Shown here piece after piece: positions 28,634 to 37,708 of a DNA stretch of 64,000 nt. The notes beneath the pieces were generated by a model. The model ran no database searches, was not told the origin of the DNA, and saw nothing but the letters and a program-made list of their open reading frames with translations. This stretch comes from Gracilibacillus orientalis (GTDB taxonomy: Bacteria > Bacillota > Bacilli > Bacillales > Amphibacillaceae): positions 62,001 to 126,000 of the forward strand of contig NZ_FOTR01000008.1 in NCBI RefSeq assembly GCF_900114645.1, read 5' to 3'. How positions within the stretch are numbered: the first letter of the stretch is position 1; each line of letters opens with the position of its first letter. The position numbers were made by a program, and so were the translations under genes.

Positions 28634-28642
28634 TAGTATATG
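28634..28642 (-). promoter_or_regulatory. Possible sigma-K -10 element
   Basis: CATATACTA on the minus strand fits the sigma-K -10 pattern CATANNNTA, at a suitable distance from the Ena-like gene. No firm -35 AC element was assigned. Confidence 0.4.
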
Positions 28643-28860
28643 AATGTCTATCATAGCCTGTGTAGGGAGTCTATCATGGCTTGCGTTAAAATAGATAACT
28701 ATCATAAGGTATGGCGAGGCGAAATGAAGGAAATATCAAGGTGCTAGCTTATTATTATTCGACTAGCATACACTTATCATGATGATAATAGCGGAAAAAT
28801 GGTAGGAATACTAGGTTTCGTGTCAATTACCCTTGTTCACCTGACTCATTTCAGCATTTT

Positions 28861-28893
28861 AAAAAGGCTTTGGCGTATAACCAAAGCCTTTCG
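28861..28893 (-). terminator. Terminator of pbuG
   Basis: Stem AAAGGCTTTGG...CCAAAGCCTTT followed by TTTAAAA on the minus strand, 6 bases after the pbuG stop. Confidence 0.85.
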
Positions 28894-28898
28894 ATATT

Positions 28899-30200
28899 TT
28901 AGTTTAAGAATGCTAGGTACAGGATGAAGATGACAAATAGGAACCACATGACTGGGTTAATTTCTTTTGCTTTACCTTTAGCAACCATTGTAATTGGGTA
29001 GAAGATAAAGCCTACTGCGATACCTGTTGCAATACTATATGTCATTGGCATGGTAACAACAGTTAAGAATGCTGGTACTGCGATATCGAATTCATCCCAT
29101 GGAATGTCTTTCAGGGATGATGCCATTAAAACACCCACGATAATTAAAGCTGGTGCCGTCACCGATGAAGTAACTACTCCTAATAATGGTGAAAAGAATA
29201 ATGCTAAGATAAACAATATAGCAGTTACTACTGATGCGAAACCAGAACGTCCACCCGCACCAACACCTGTTGCTGATTCTACATAAGAAGTTGTTGTTGA
29301 TGTACCTAGTGTAGCACCTACTACAGTAGCAGCCGAATCTGACATTAAAGCTTTGCCTGCTCTTGGCAATTTATTATCCTTTAATATACCAGCTTTTGAA
29401 GCAACTGCAACTAATGTACCTGCCGTATCAAAAAAGTCTACGAATAAGAATGTTAAAATTACCACTAACATTTCTAAGGTAAATACTTCACCTAAGTGAG
29501 CAAATGCTGCACCAAATGTCGGAGCCATACTTGGAACTGGCGCAACAATTCCATCAGGAGTTGGCACTTGGCTAAAGATCATCCCTACAATTGCCGTAAT
29601 AATCATTCCATAAAACACGCCACCTTTTAATCCTATGGTAAGTAAAATTACTGTCACGATAATACCAAAAACAGCTAATAATGTCGGACCTGCTGTAAGG
29701 TCACCTAATGCAACGATTGTTGATGGATCAGCAACAATAATATTTGATTTCTGAAAGCCAATAAATGCAATAAACAAACCAATACCGGCTCCTACAGCCA
29801 TTTTTAAAACAGGAGGAATGGCATTAATTACTTTCTCCCGAAGGCCTGTTAGCGTCAAAATAATAAAGATAATACCTGATACAAAGACACCGGCTAATGC
29901 TGTTTCCCACGGGATTCCATGATCTAAAACAACTGTATAGGTAAAAAATGCGTTTAACCCCATTCCTGGAGCAAGTGCAATGGGATATTTTGCAAAGATC
30001 CCCATAACCAACGTACCAACCGCTGCTGCTAGAGCTGTGGCAACAAATACAGCATCTTTATCCATACCTGTTCCTTCAGTAGCTAACATGTCAGGATTAA
30101 CAAATAAAATATAGGCCATAGCTAAGAAGGTTGTAAAACCTGCTACTGTTTCTGTTCGATAATTTGTTCCCAATTGATCAAATTCAAAATACTTTCTCAC
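28899..30200 (-). CDS. pbuG: NCS2-family guanine/hypoxanthine permease PbuG
   Basis: 433-residue purine transporter of the AzgA-like branch of NCS2, with about 12-14 membrane segments. Signatures: LGTNYRTETVAGFTTFLAMAYILFVNP at the N terminus, ALAPGMGLNAFFTYTVV, and FFDTAGTLVAVASKAG. The expected ligands (hypoxanthine, guanine, perhaps adenine) fit the guanine-type riboswitch and PurBoxes upstream. In B. subtilis pbuG follows guaA; here more than 16 kb of zinc-related genes separate them. Confidence 0.94.
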   Translation of the reverse strand: MRKYFEFDQLGTNYRTETVAGFTTFLAMAYILFVNPDMLATEGTGMDKDAVFVATALAAAVGTLVMGIFAKYPIALAPGMGLNAFFTYTVVLDHGIPWETALAGVFVSGIIFIILTLTGLREKVINAIPPVLKMAVGAGIGLFIAFIGFQKSNIIVADPSTIVALGDLTAGPTLLAVFGIIVTVILLTIGLKGGVFYGMIITAIVGMIFSQVPTPDGIVAPVPSMAPTFGAAFAHLGEVFTLEMLVVILTFLFVDFFDTAGTLVAVASKAGILKDNKLPRAGKALMSDSAATVVGATLGTSTTTSYVESATGVGAGGRSGFASVVTAILFILALFFSPLLGVVTSSVTAPALIIVGVLMASSLKDIPWDEFDIAVPAFLTVVTMPMTYSIATGIAVGFIFYPITMVAKGKAKEINPVMWFLFVIFILYLAFLN

Positions 30201-30231
30201 TTTACCTTTCCCCCTTTTTTATTCATCGACC

Positions 30232-30276
30232 GAAACAAAAGAAAGAACACTCTTAACAATTCAAGAGTGTTCTTTA
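30232..30276 (-). terminator. Riboswitch terminator before pbuG
   Basis: Minus-strand stem AAGAACACTCTT...AAGAGTGTTCTT with a U-rich tail (TCTTTTGTTT). It lies between the aptamer and the pbuG start and is presumably stabilised when guanine is bound. Confidence 0.8.
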
Positions 30277-30326
30277 CAATTCGGTGTAGTCTTAATGAGA
30301 AATAAATCTTATATCCTACATCCTCC

Positions 30327-30392
30327 TCGTAGTCAGAGCGATTTACGGTGCTCTGGTAGAAACTCTTGGGCCTTATTCCCAATATTATACGA
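30327..30392 (-). promoter_or_regulatory. Purine riboswitch aptamer, guanine class, pbuG
   Basis: Minus-strand P1 TCGTA/TACGA, P2 TTGGG/CCCAA, junction GTTTCTACC, P3 AGAGC/GCTCT with loop ACCGTAAATC, then GACTACGA with C at the ligand-pairing position. Supports guanine/hypoxanthine binding. An 74-codon frame across it is an artefact. Confidence 0.92.
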
Positions 30393-30466
30393 CGAATGAT
30401 TATGATTTTATTAAGTTCCATTCATACCTTACTATATTACTAGGCTACTTTCATTTAGTCAAGACT

Positions 30467-30510
30467 AAATCCGAATGTTCGCATAACTTTATATAGTATT
30501 GTTCGCTTTT
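30467..30510. promoter_or_regulatory. Paired PurBoxes upstream of pbuG
   Basis: AAATCCGAATGTT at 30467-30479 and, on the minus strand, AAAAGCGAACAAT at 30498-30510, divergent as at the purE promoter. One mismatch each from the PurBox pattern. Confidence 0.65.
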
Positions 30511-30527
30511 AATCCCTCATAAAGTAA

Positions 30528-30572
30528 GACTTCCAACAGTTGGGGTTTTAAGGACAATTAGCACCATGATAA
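30528..30572 (+). repeat. Short dispersed repeat with GGACAATTAGCAC
   Basis: AGACTTCCAACAGTTGGGG, TTTTA, then GGACAATTAGCAC and ATGATAAAG. The inverted copy at 38920-38962 and the partial copy at 12790-12822 share most positions. The CCAACAGTTGG / CCCCCAGTGGGG part followed by TTTTA is terminator-like. Confidence 0.5.
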
Positions 30573-30636
30573 AGAGTTAACGCTTGTGAAGTAAGTACAA
30601 TTTTGGAGTACAGATATTTTATAAAACATTATTTAA

Positions 30637-30771
30637 CAACAGAACGAGTATCAAACATCCGATCAATTAGTTCAAGCAATTGTGGAATATATCCATTTCT
30701 ATAATTTTGAGCGATACAAACAAAGATTAAACGACCTCAGTCCTGTGGAATACAGAACTAAGGCCGCATAA
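30637..30771 (+). pseudogene. IS3-family transposase (OrfB) C-terminal remnant
   Basis: The frame reads ...VEYIHFYNFERYKQRL then NDLSPVEYRTKAA and a stop, which is the characteristic end of IS3/IS150-group transposases. Only 44 codons remain; the catalytic DDE core and the start are missing, and an in-frame stop lies immediately upstream. It marks the pbuG-side edge of the zinc island. Gap 30201-30957 otherwise contains the pbuG leader and a possible 40-codon frame on the minus strand (about 30825-30947) that I could not assign. Confidence 0.8.
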
Positions 30772-30957
30772 ATCCTTGTATCTTTAGTCTTTAAAGTTCT
30801 ACTACTTCTACCAACATCAAACAGTATAGTCCTCTACAATAGGCAACAACATCACCATTTCATCTGCTAATTCGTAAATAGATAGTTTTCTTCTCAATCT
30901 TGAATTAGAAAAAAGTATGTTGTTGCTTTGATCATTCAACTACGTGCTCTTTTTAAA

Positions 30958-32634
30958 TTAATGCTCCATCATCTCATGGGCAATATCATGGCCGCTCATT
31001 TCTGATGGGTAGTAGGTTGGCCAGTTAGTGACTTCATCCAGTAAAGTCTCCCGATCATCTCCCCAATACAAGTGATAATGACCGGCTTCAGTCGGATAGA
31101 TACTATGATCACTAAATTGTATATACTGAGGAAGCCATTCAGCTTCTTCTGCTAGCTGAAATATGTATCTAACTCCTCTATTTCCCGCATCATACGTTAA
31201 AATTTCATAACCATCATAGGTATACTCTCCAGACTTTTCTTCACCATTCTTAAAGAAAGTTACTGTATTTCCTTCGATCAAGATACGGTCAACTTCTGTT
31301 TTATACCCCACCTCATAATATTCCTTATATTCTTCTGCTGTTTTATCTCCATTATGTTCTGCTTTATGGGCAAAAACCTCATCAAGCGTACCATCTTGAA
31401 GCAGTGGGTAAACAGATTGCCAGTCCCCTTCCCAATCAGAAAGTGAGCGATCCTTCACTTCGTTATCTTCGAAATATCCTTCATAAATTTTCACTGTTTT
31501 TTCGTCATGAGCATGGCTATGATCATGATTGTGTTCGTGTTCACTCTCTGACGTCTCAGTGGAGTCATCTGAAACTGCTGGAGGTTCAGATAAAGCTTTT
31601 GTTAAAACCTCTAAATTGGACTGCATGAGTGTTAAATAATCCTCATCGTTCTCTATATCTTCTTCCGTTAAAACAGATAAATTGTGAATGCGCAAAGTCT
31701 CCGCATCAATTTCTTTCCTAACAACATCTGCCACTTTAGGGGTTACATTCTGCTCAAAAAACACATATTTTAACCCATGTTTTTCTGCAATTTCTATGAT
31801 ATTTTGTAACTCTTTTTGTGAAGGTTCATTTGTTGGGCTTAAACCAGAAATAGGAATTTGCTCAATGCCATAGGACTGCTCCCAATACCCGTAAGCAGCA
31901 TGAGATACAATAATCTCATTTCCTGGTAAACTCTCAAGTTGCTCATGAAACTCTTTGTCTAAATTTTCAAGGTTTCCTTTAAGCTCTTCAAAGTTCTTAT
32001 TAAATGCCTCTTCTGAATCAGGCTGAAGTACTACAAGGGTATCCTTAATATTCTCAGCTAACCGAATAGAGCGAATTGGATCCAACCAAACGTGTGGATC
32101 TTTGTCTCCGTGATGATGTCCAGCATGCTCGTCTTCTTGATTGTCTTCTTCTCCCTCATGATCATGCTTGTGAATGTCCTCTTCTCCTTCGTGATCATGA
32201 TCGTGACTTTCCTCTTCTCCATGGCTATGGTCGTGAACGTGCTCTATAAAATCAATTCCTGTTGAAGCTTCTACTATTTTCACATCTTCGGATTGGATAG
32301 AATCTGAGATTTGTTTAGCATAAGGTTCTAAACCTGCTCCGTTATAAACGAAAGCGTCCGCTTCAGCAATTTTCACTATTTCTTCTGATGTTGGTTCATA
32401 GTTATGAGGATTTGAACCAGGTGGTAAGATTGACTCAACGGAAGCTTTATCTCCAGCAATCTGTTCAGCAAAATACTTAAGAGGATAAACAGTAGTATAT
32501 AATGTCAGATCTTCATTTGATTTCTGGAGATTGTCACTTGCTTCACCGCTTTTTCTACCTCCATCCTCATTACACGCAGCAATTACAAAAATTAGTGTGA
32601 ACAAAATTAAAATTCCTATTATTTTTTTAAACAT
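30958..32634 (-). CDS. adcA: Zinc ABC transporter binding lipoprotein AdcA with C-terminal ZinT domain
   Basis: 558-residue two-domain zinc receptor. Lipobox IAAC with Cys21; ZnuA-like cluster A-1 domain (residues about 40-345) with metal histidines around NPHNYEPT, DPHVWLDP and SHAAYGY; a His/Asp/Glu-rich loop (about 125-170) with many HDH repeats; a second His-rich linker (HEHNHDHSHAHDEK, about 360); and a ZinT/YodA domain to the end (IYEGYFEDNEVKDRSLSDWEGDW, EAGHYHLYWGDD). The fused ZinT domain is typical of AdcA. It has its own promoter with a perfect Zur palindrome 34 bases upstream, separate from the permease and ATPase genes. Confidence 0.93.
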   Translation of the reverse strand: MFKKIIGILILFTLIFVIAACNEDGGRKSGEASDNLQKSNEDLTLYTTVYPLKYFAEQIAGDKASVESILPPGSNPHNYEPTSEEIVKIAEADAFVYNGAGLEPYAKQISDSIQSEDVKIVEASTGIDFIEHVHDHSHGEEESHDHDHEGEEDIHKHDHEGEEDNQEDEHAGHHHGDKDPHVWLDPIRSIRLAENIKDTLVVLQPDSEEAFNKNFEELKGNLENLDKEFHEQLESLPGNEIIVSHAAYGYWEQSYGIEQIPISGLSPTNEPSQKELQNIIEIAEKHGLKYVFFEQNVTPKVADVVRKEIDAETLRIHNLSVLTEEDIENDEDYLTLMQSNLEVLTKALSEPPAVSDDSTETSESEHEHNHDHSHAHDEKTVKIYEGYFEDNEVKDRSLSDWEGDWQSVYPLLQDGTLDEVFAHKAEHNGDKTAEEYKEYYEVGYKTEVDRILIEGNTVTFFKNGEEKSGEYTYDGYEILTYDAGNRGVRYIFQLAEEAEWLPQYIQFSDHSIYPTEAGHYHLYWGDDRETLLDEVTNWPTYYPSEMSGHDIAHEMMEH

Positions 32635-32667
32635 CTTTTCTCCTCCTTTAATTCAACAAAAGATCAT

Positions 32668-32684
32668 ATCGTAATGATTACGAT
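32668..32684. promoter_or_regulatory. Zur box upstream of adcA
   Basis: ATCGTAATGATTACGAT, a perfect palindrome with the core TCGTAATNATTACGA of Bacillus Zur operators. Confidence 0.88.
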
Positions 32685-32867
32685 TTATACTTTAAAGATA
32701 GATAACCGTTATCTAAAAAAGAACTTGTCTCCAGACGGTATGGCCCTAATATTTGAATTATAGGACACGCCATTTGAAGTTTCTAATTTACATCCGTTTA
32801 CAAGGGTGTTTTTAATTTGCGAGATGATACCCTTTTGTTTTGCATTTGATTTGTTTGTTCGAAATCA

Positions 32868-33725
32868 TCATGCTCTTCTCTTTGTCCAAAAAAATTGTAT
32901 ACTTACCTTTTTAAGTGCTGTAGTCAAAATAAGAATAAGAATTGCTATCATCACAATGGTTCCACCAGGGGGGACACCTAGGTGATAAGCCGAAACTAAA
33001 CCGACAATAACAGAAATTTCACCAAATAATACCGACAAAACAATGGTTTGCTTAAAACTCTTAGTTATCCTTAATGCTGAAGCTACGGGTAATGTCATTA
33101 AGGCTGAAACAAGTAGAATTCCCACTACTTGCATAGAGGAAGCTATAACTAATGCTACCATTAAAATAAATAGAAGATGAATCCATTTTCCTTTAACACC
33201 TGAAACTGTGGCATGTTCTTCATCAAACGACAAAACAAATAATTCTTTGTAAAATAAGAATACGATGATGATTACAATACAAGTGATAAATAGTACTGTC
33301 CACATGTTTGAACGACTCACTGCTGCTACACTTCCAAACAGATAGCTAAATAGATCTGTGTTGAAGCCATCTGCTAGAGAAATTAAAAGCACTCCTAATC
33401 CTATACCTCCAGACAAGATAATAGGAATAGCTAACTCTTCATAATTTTTATACAATTTTCGTATCCATTCAATTAAAACTGCCCCTAAAACTGAAAATGC
33501 CATCCCCAAGAATACAGGATTCAAATCGTTTATTCCGGATACTTTCTTTTCTAGTAATAGACTGGCTGCAATTCCCGTTAATGTAATATGAGAAAGGGCA
33601 TCAGCAATTAAGGAGAGTCTACGAACAACAATAAAAACACCCAGTAACGGTGCAACCAAACCAATTAATATTCCTGTCATTGCTGCATTTTGCAAGAAAT
33701 CATATCTAAAAAAGGCTTCGAACAT
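32868..33725 (-). CDS. adcB: Zinc ABC transporter permease AdcB/ZnuB
   Basis: 285 residues, ABC-3 family with about eight membrane helices, beginning MFEAFFRYDFLQNAAMTGILIGLVAPLLG and containing RRLSLIADALSHITLTGIA and MQVVGILLVSALMTLPVASA. It overlaps the ATPase gene by one base and is the second gene of the operon from 34501. Works with AdcC and AdcA for zinc import. Confidence 0.93.
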   Translation of the reverse strand: MFEAFFRYDFLQNAAMTGILIGLVAPLLGVFIVVRRLSLIADALSHITLTGIAASLLLEKKVSGINDLNPVFLGMAFSVLGAVLIEWIRKLYKNYEELAIPIILSGGIGLGVLLISLADGFNTDLFSYLFGSVAAVSRSNMWTVLFITCIVIIIVFLFYKELFVLSFDEEHATVSGVKGKWIHLLFILMVALVIASSMQVVGILLVSALMTLPVASALRITKSFKQTIVLSVLFGEISVIVGLVSAYHLGVPPGGTIVMIAILILILTTALKKVSIQFFWTKRRA

Positions 33726-34501
33726 CAGGATGTCACCTCCACATAGTTATTACGGATTAATTGCTGATCCATGTGTTCATACGATGGCTTCAAATCCTGT
33801 TCATTGTATTGATTGTATTCATCGGAAGTTCCATGAAAACTTATAGTCTTATTCATGCAAGCTATGTGAGTCGCATGCTTCGTAATAGTATCTATATCGT
33901 GTGTGATCATAAGAAGAGTGATGCCAGTTTTTTTATTCAATCTGCCCAGTAAATCGTAAAAATCAGTGACATGCTTCGCGTCAATTCCCACTGTAGGCTC
34001 ATCAAGAATTAATAGTGATGGGGCACTAATCAGAGCTCGGGCAATAAATACTCTTTGCAATTGGCCACCTGACAGTTCTCCTATACTAGATCTCGCAAAT
34101 TCCTCCATTTCTACGACCTTTAACGCCTCCAAAGCTTTTTGCGTATGCTCACGTTTTAGAAAACGAAACATACCTAACCTAGAAACAAGCCCAGATTTCA
34201 CTACTTCCAAAACACTCGCTGGAAAGCCCGCGTTGAAACTGTTGGATTTTTGTGAAATATATCCAATTTCCTGCCAATTATTGAATCGTTTAATTAATTC
34301 ATTAAATACTTGAATACTTCCAACGGTAGGCTTAATGAGTCCAAGGATCAATTTAACCAAAGTAGATTTTCCAGAACCATTAGGTCCAATCAATGCAACG
34401 AATTGTCCCTTGTCTAATGAAAAATTCACATGCTCAACTGCCCACTCTTTTTCATACTTAAAAGAAACGTTTTTTACTTCTACAATTTTGCAATCACTCA
34501 T
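33725..34501 (-). CDS. adcC: Zinc ABC transporter ATP-binding protein AdcC/ZnuC
   Basis: 258 residues: Walker A GPNGSGKST, signature LSGGQLQRV, Walker B LLILDEPTVGID, and D/H loops. The ZnuC/AdcC group is indicated by its neighbours and by the Zur palindrome 17 bases before the start. The intergenic Zur box separates this operon from the upstream cobW gene. Confidence 0.93.
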   Translation of the reverse strand: MSDCKIVEVKNVSFKYEKEWAVEHVNFSLDKGQFVALIGPNGSGKSTLVKLILGLIKPTVGSIQVFNELIKRFNNWQEIGYISQKSNSFNAGFPASVLEVVKSGLVSRLGMFRFLKREHTQKALEALKVVEMEEFARSSIGELSGGQLQRVFIARALISAPSLLILDEPTVGIDAKHVTDFYDLLGRLNKKTGITLLMITHDIDTITKHATHIACMNKTISFHGTSDEYNQYNEQDLKPSYEHMDQQLIRNNYVEVTS

Positions 34502-34517
34502 TCTATCTCCTCCCCAG

Positions 34518-34532
34518 TAGTAATGATTACTA
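34518..34532. promoter_or_regulatory. Zur box upstream of adcCB
   Basis: TAGTAATGATTACTA, palindromic, with the TAATGATTA centre of the other Zur sites. Confidence 0.78.
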
Positions 34533-34565
34533 AAAGCCTATCGGTTCATTGAACTGTACTTTGTT

Positions 34566-35753
34566 TTAAATCTCACTATCGGTAAATGCCGGCAATGGAT
34601 CATGAAGTTTACTCCAATCCTGTTTCATCTCTTCATCTGTTAGCAAGCTTTGATCCAATCCCTTGATGATCTCTTCCTCATCCATATCGATGCCGATAAA
34701 CACCAACTCTGTCAAACGATCTCCATATTCGTCGTCCCAACGCCTGGCTAACTCTGGTTCTTTGCTCAAGACTTCCACTCTTTCCTGTTCAGGATAATTA
34801 GCGATCCACTCTCCTACACCTTGGATAGCAAGAGATGTTCCTGCCTGTGATAATAAACCAGACACCTCATTTCTTGAAGCTAACCAAAAGAACCCTTTGG
34901 CTCGAACAATACCTGCCGGCCAATTTTCTAACCATTTCATCCACCGTTCAGGATGGAACGGCCTCTTCCTTCGATAAACAAAGGAGTAAATACCGTATTC
35001 CTCACTTTCAGGAACGTGTTCCTCATTTAATTCTTTGATCCATCCTGCTCCCTGACTTACTTTTTCAAATTTAAATAATCCCGTATTCAATACAGAGTCC
35101 AGCGGAACCCTGCCATAAGTAGTATCGATAATATGAGTTTCAGGGTTTAATTGCTTCAGAACTGCTGTTAATGCTTCTTTATCGATGTTTTTTACTAAAT
35201 CCACTTTATTTAAAAGGAGAACGTTTGCGAATTCAATTTGATCAATTAAAAGGTCAATTACTTCTCTAGCATCTTCCTCGTCTGCCCCTTGACTACGATC
35301 GAGTAAGCTTTCTCCTGATCCATAATCCTCCCAAAAACAACTTGCATCTACTACTGTCACCATGGTATCCAATCGACAATACTGATCAAGGTTGATTCCA
35401 AGCTCTTTGTCTTCATAAGTGAAGCTTTGAGCAACAGGGATTGGCTCTGATATCCCAGTCGATTCAATCACAATATAATCGATATCCAGCTTGGAAAGCT
35501 CCGCTACCTCTTTTATTAAATCCTCCCTTAAAGTACAGCAAATACAGCCGTTCTGTAGTTCGACCAGCTTTTCTTCAGTACGGCTGAACCCGCCTTGTTT
35601 CACCATATCAGCATCTATGTTGACTTCACTCATATCATTCACGATCACGGCTATTTTAAGATCCTCTCTATTGTGTAACAAATGATTTAATAATGTGGTT
35701 TTTCCTGACCCCAAATAACCACTTAGTACGGTAACTGGTATTTTATTTTTCAA
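34566..35753 (-). CDS. COG0523 (CobW/ZagA/YciC) zinc-related GTPase, copy 1
   Basis: 395 residues. G1 [10 protein letters not shown] at 11-20, the COG0523 metal motif CICC at 70-73, [15 protein letters not shown], and a CobW C-terminal domain with [16 protein letters not shown]. Very like the second copy at 37709-38899 in layout and length. Homologues of the YciC/ZagA group are Zur-controlled zinc metallochaperones; ZagA supports FolE under zinc limitation in B. subtilis. TTG start with TTAGGAGGG upstream, 11 bases after the flavoprotein gene. Last gene of the long operon from 41744. Confidence 0.9.
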   Translation of the reverse strand: MKNKIPVTVLSGYLGSGKTTLLNHLLHNREDLKIAVIVNDMSEVNIDADMVKQGGFSRTEEKLVELQNGCICCTLREDLIKEVAELSKLDIDYIVIESTGISEPIPVAQSFTYEDKELGINLDQYCRLDTMVTVVDASCFWEDYGSGESLLDRSQGADEEDAREVIDLLIDQIEFANVLLLNKVDLVKNIDKEALTAVLKQLNPETHIIDTTYGRVPLDSVLNTGLFKFEKVSQGAGWIKELNEEHVPESEEYGIYSFVYRRKRPFHPERWMKWLENWPAGIVRAKGFFWLASRNEVSGLLSQAGTSLAIQGVGEWIANYPEQERVEVLSKEPELARRWDDEYGDRLTELVFIGIDMDEEEIIKGLDQSLLTDEEMKQDWSKLHDPLPAFTDSEI

Positions 35754-35764
35754 TTTTTTCCCTC

Positions 35765-36907
35765 CTAAGCGTTTTGCGCAATACGTTCAGCTACTTTTCT
35801 TGCCCCTGCTATATTTCTAGATACAGGGCCGATTTCCAGTTCAGCAAGAGTACCAGCAACAAATAGTCCTCGTGTCCATTCTAATGAAGGTTGAACTATT
35901 GGGAAACCGCAAGGTGAACAGGGGAGATCCAATTGTTCAATCACAGGTTGCAACCACTTTTCGCCTGGTATGTTTGTCTCTGTCCCCGTAGCAAGTAGCA
36001 AAGAATGAGCTGAAATGATCTTACCATTCGTTAATAAGAGTTCCACAGAATTATCTCTACTTTGAGCATCCTCAATTTCACCTGTATAGAAGTTCAGCCT
36101 GCCCGCGTTCTCTTGTCGTTTTAATTTCAGATAAAGTTCTCTTGTTAAAGAACCCCGGTGTCTTGCTTGTCGGATAAGTCTTCGCCGTTTCTCATAGCAA
36201 TCGACTTGATGAAAATTTCTAAGATATTTTGGACCTAACCAGCCAGGATCACTATCAAAGTCATGAATCCGAAAAGGATGGCGTTTCACCAACGTAACTG
36301 AGTGAATAGTTGAAAGAGTATAAGAAAGGTGCGCTGCTGTCATACCCCCGCCTAAGATGACAACATCTCCCTCATCAGGAAGAGATGCCTCTATATCAAA
36401 CACATGACTTATAGACCCCTTACTGCATTTAAAGACCCAGTCCGGGTAATGTGGTTTTTGGTTCATGCCCATAGCAAGAACAACTCGTTCTCCTTGAATC
36501 ACTTGATTATTGGATAGTGTTACTTTCCACTCCCCTCCAGAACAGGAAAGTCCCTCCACTGTTCCTTGTTTCCAACATTCTTGCACGCCTACCTCGTCCA
36601 TTTTGTCCAAGCTGTGCTGATTAAACATATCCAAACGTGGCCTCGCATATCTCCCTTTGAATGGTTGAGCATAGTCGTTTGATCGTGCGTATTTCTTTAA
36701 GCTGAATGGATCTATAGCTATATGATGGACCGATGGAGATCTTAAATAAGACATGCCGATTTTTTTCGTCAATGTTCGCCATATCTGCATTGGCTCTGGA
36801 TAGGAATCAATAATCAAAAGATCAGCTTTGTTGACTTTTTCTAGTAGCAGGCGAGTGGCCACACAGCACCCCTGAACCCCTCCACCTATAATGATCCACT
36901 TATACAT
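35765..36907 (-). CDS. FAD/NAD(P)-binding oxidoreductase of unknown substrate (first flavoprotein)
   Basis: 380 residues, two dinucleotide-binding motifs: [14 protein letters not shown] near the N terminus for FAD and [14 protein letters not shown] near residue 185 for NAD(P)H; the closing [10 protein letters not shown] and [25 protein letters not shown] are typical of flavin monooxygenase-like proteins (SidA/CzcO-like). Cysteine pairs occur at CSPCG. It sits between two COG0523/dCTP deaminase genes in the Zur-controlled operon. The role is unknown; a link to metal handling is inferred only from the context. Confidence 0.8.
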   Translation of the reverse strand: MYKWIIIGGGVQGCCVATRLLLEKVNKADLLIIDSYPEPMQIWRTLTKKIGMSYLRSPSVHHIAIDPFSLKKYARSNDYAQPFKGRYARPRLDMFNQHSLDKMDEVGVQECWKQGTVEGLSCSGGEWKVTLSNNQVIQGERVVLAMGMNQKPHYPDWVFKCSKGSISHVFDIEASLPDEGDVVILGGGMTAAHLSYTLSTIHSVTLVKRHPFRIHDFDSDPGWLGPKYLRNFHQVDCYEKRRRLIRQARHRGSLTRELYLKLKRQENAGRLNFYTGEIEDAQSRDNSVELLLTNGKIISAHSLLLATGTETNIPGEKWLQPVIEQLDLPCSPCGFPIVQPSLEWTRGLFVAGTLAELEIGPVSRNIAGARKVAERIAQNA

Positions 36908-37140
36908 ATAAACACACTGCCCTTTCTTTTTTATCAGCTTGATTTTTTCACACTAGGGATTTACCTTTTAGCGTATATTTCTAAAAGCAATCCGAGACAG
37001 GTTGATTTTCACCTATATCCCCGAGACCTGCCTGTAAAACATGATGATGAAAAATCACTGAATGGATAACTCATTTCGCCTCTAGCTCTTTTCGTAGTTC
37101 GGCATCTTGTTATACTAATTAATTTAAGTTCAGAAAATGA

Positions 37141-37692
37141 TTACTCTTCCTCCTCTTTGTCTTGATCCATATACACCCGACTAGGTGTAGCACCCTCTTG
37201 AAATAAATACTTTCCACTATAACCTTCGGTAGCTTGATCAATTTGTGCTATAACCAATTGACACACTCGCATACCGACTTTTAATTGCACAGGAACACGA
37301 TTTGCATTAAATAACTCTAAAGTGATCTGGCCGGAGAAGCCCGGATCGATCCATCCAGCATTTTGAATAAACACACCAAGCCTTCCGATAGAACTTCTCC
37401 CTTCAACAAAGGCCGTTAAATTGTCAGGTAAACGAATTTGCTCAAATGTTGTTCCTAACATAAAAGTTTTAGGCGGAATCGTGATAACTTCTCCCTCCAT
37501 TACTTGCATTTCATGATAATTTGCCGGCTTGTTGACTGATAATAAAGTGGTAGACATGTCATCTACTACTAAGAAATGCTTTCCTAAACATAGATCAATG
37601 GACGCTGGTTGTATGCTAAAATCCTTATAAGGAGTAATAGAAATTCGTTCATCATATATGAATTGTTTAATCGTTTGTCCTGATAAAATCAC
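37141..37692 (-). CDS. dcd: dCTP deaminase
   Basis: 183 residues with FSIQPASIDLCLG, the substrate loop EGRSSIGRLGVF and AGWIDPGFSGQITLEL, in which the Glu is the catalytic residue of dCTP deaminases. It needs no zinc for catalysis, unlike dCMP and cytidine deaminases. Some family members also cleave dUTP; this could not be decided here. GTG start with CAGGAGTGAG upstream, 16 bases after the second COG0523 gene. Its presence within a zinc-starvation operon suggests it supplies dUMP when zinc-dependent deaminases fail (inference). The 233-base gap to the next gene has no Zur box. Confidence 0.88.
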   Translation of the reverse strand: MILSGQTIKQFIYDERISITPYKDFSIQPASIDLCLGKHFLVVDDMSTTLLSVNKPANYHEMQVMEGEVITIPPKTFMLGTTFEQIRLPDNLTAFVEGRSSIGRLGVFIQNAGWIDPGFSGQITLELFNANRVPVQLKVGMRVCQLVIAQIDQATEGYSGKYLFQEGATPSRVYMDQDKEEEE

Positions 37693-37708
37693 CTGTTCTC
37701 ACTCCTGA

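Noticed and set aside
30197-30421. 74-codon open frame upstream of pbuG
   Set aside because: It lies exactly over the riboswitch and terminator, so the frame is an RNA-structure artefact.
30825-30947. Minus-strand 40-codon frame ending LPIVEDYTV
   Set aside because: TTG start with weak ribosome binding site and no recognisable family; possibly a remnant, not reported as a gene.
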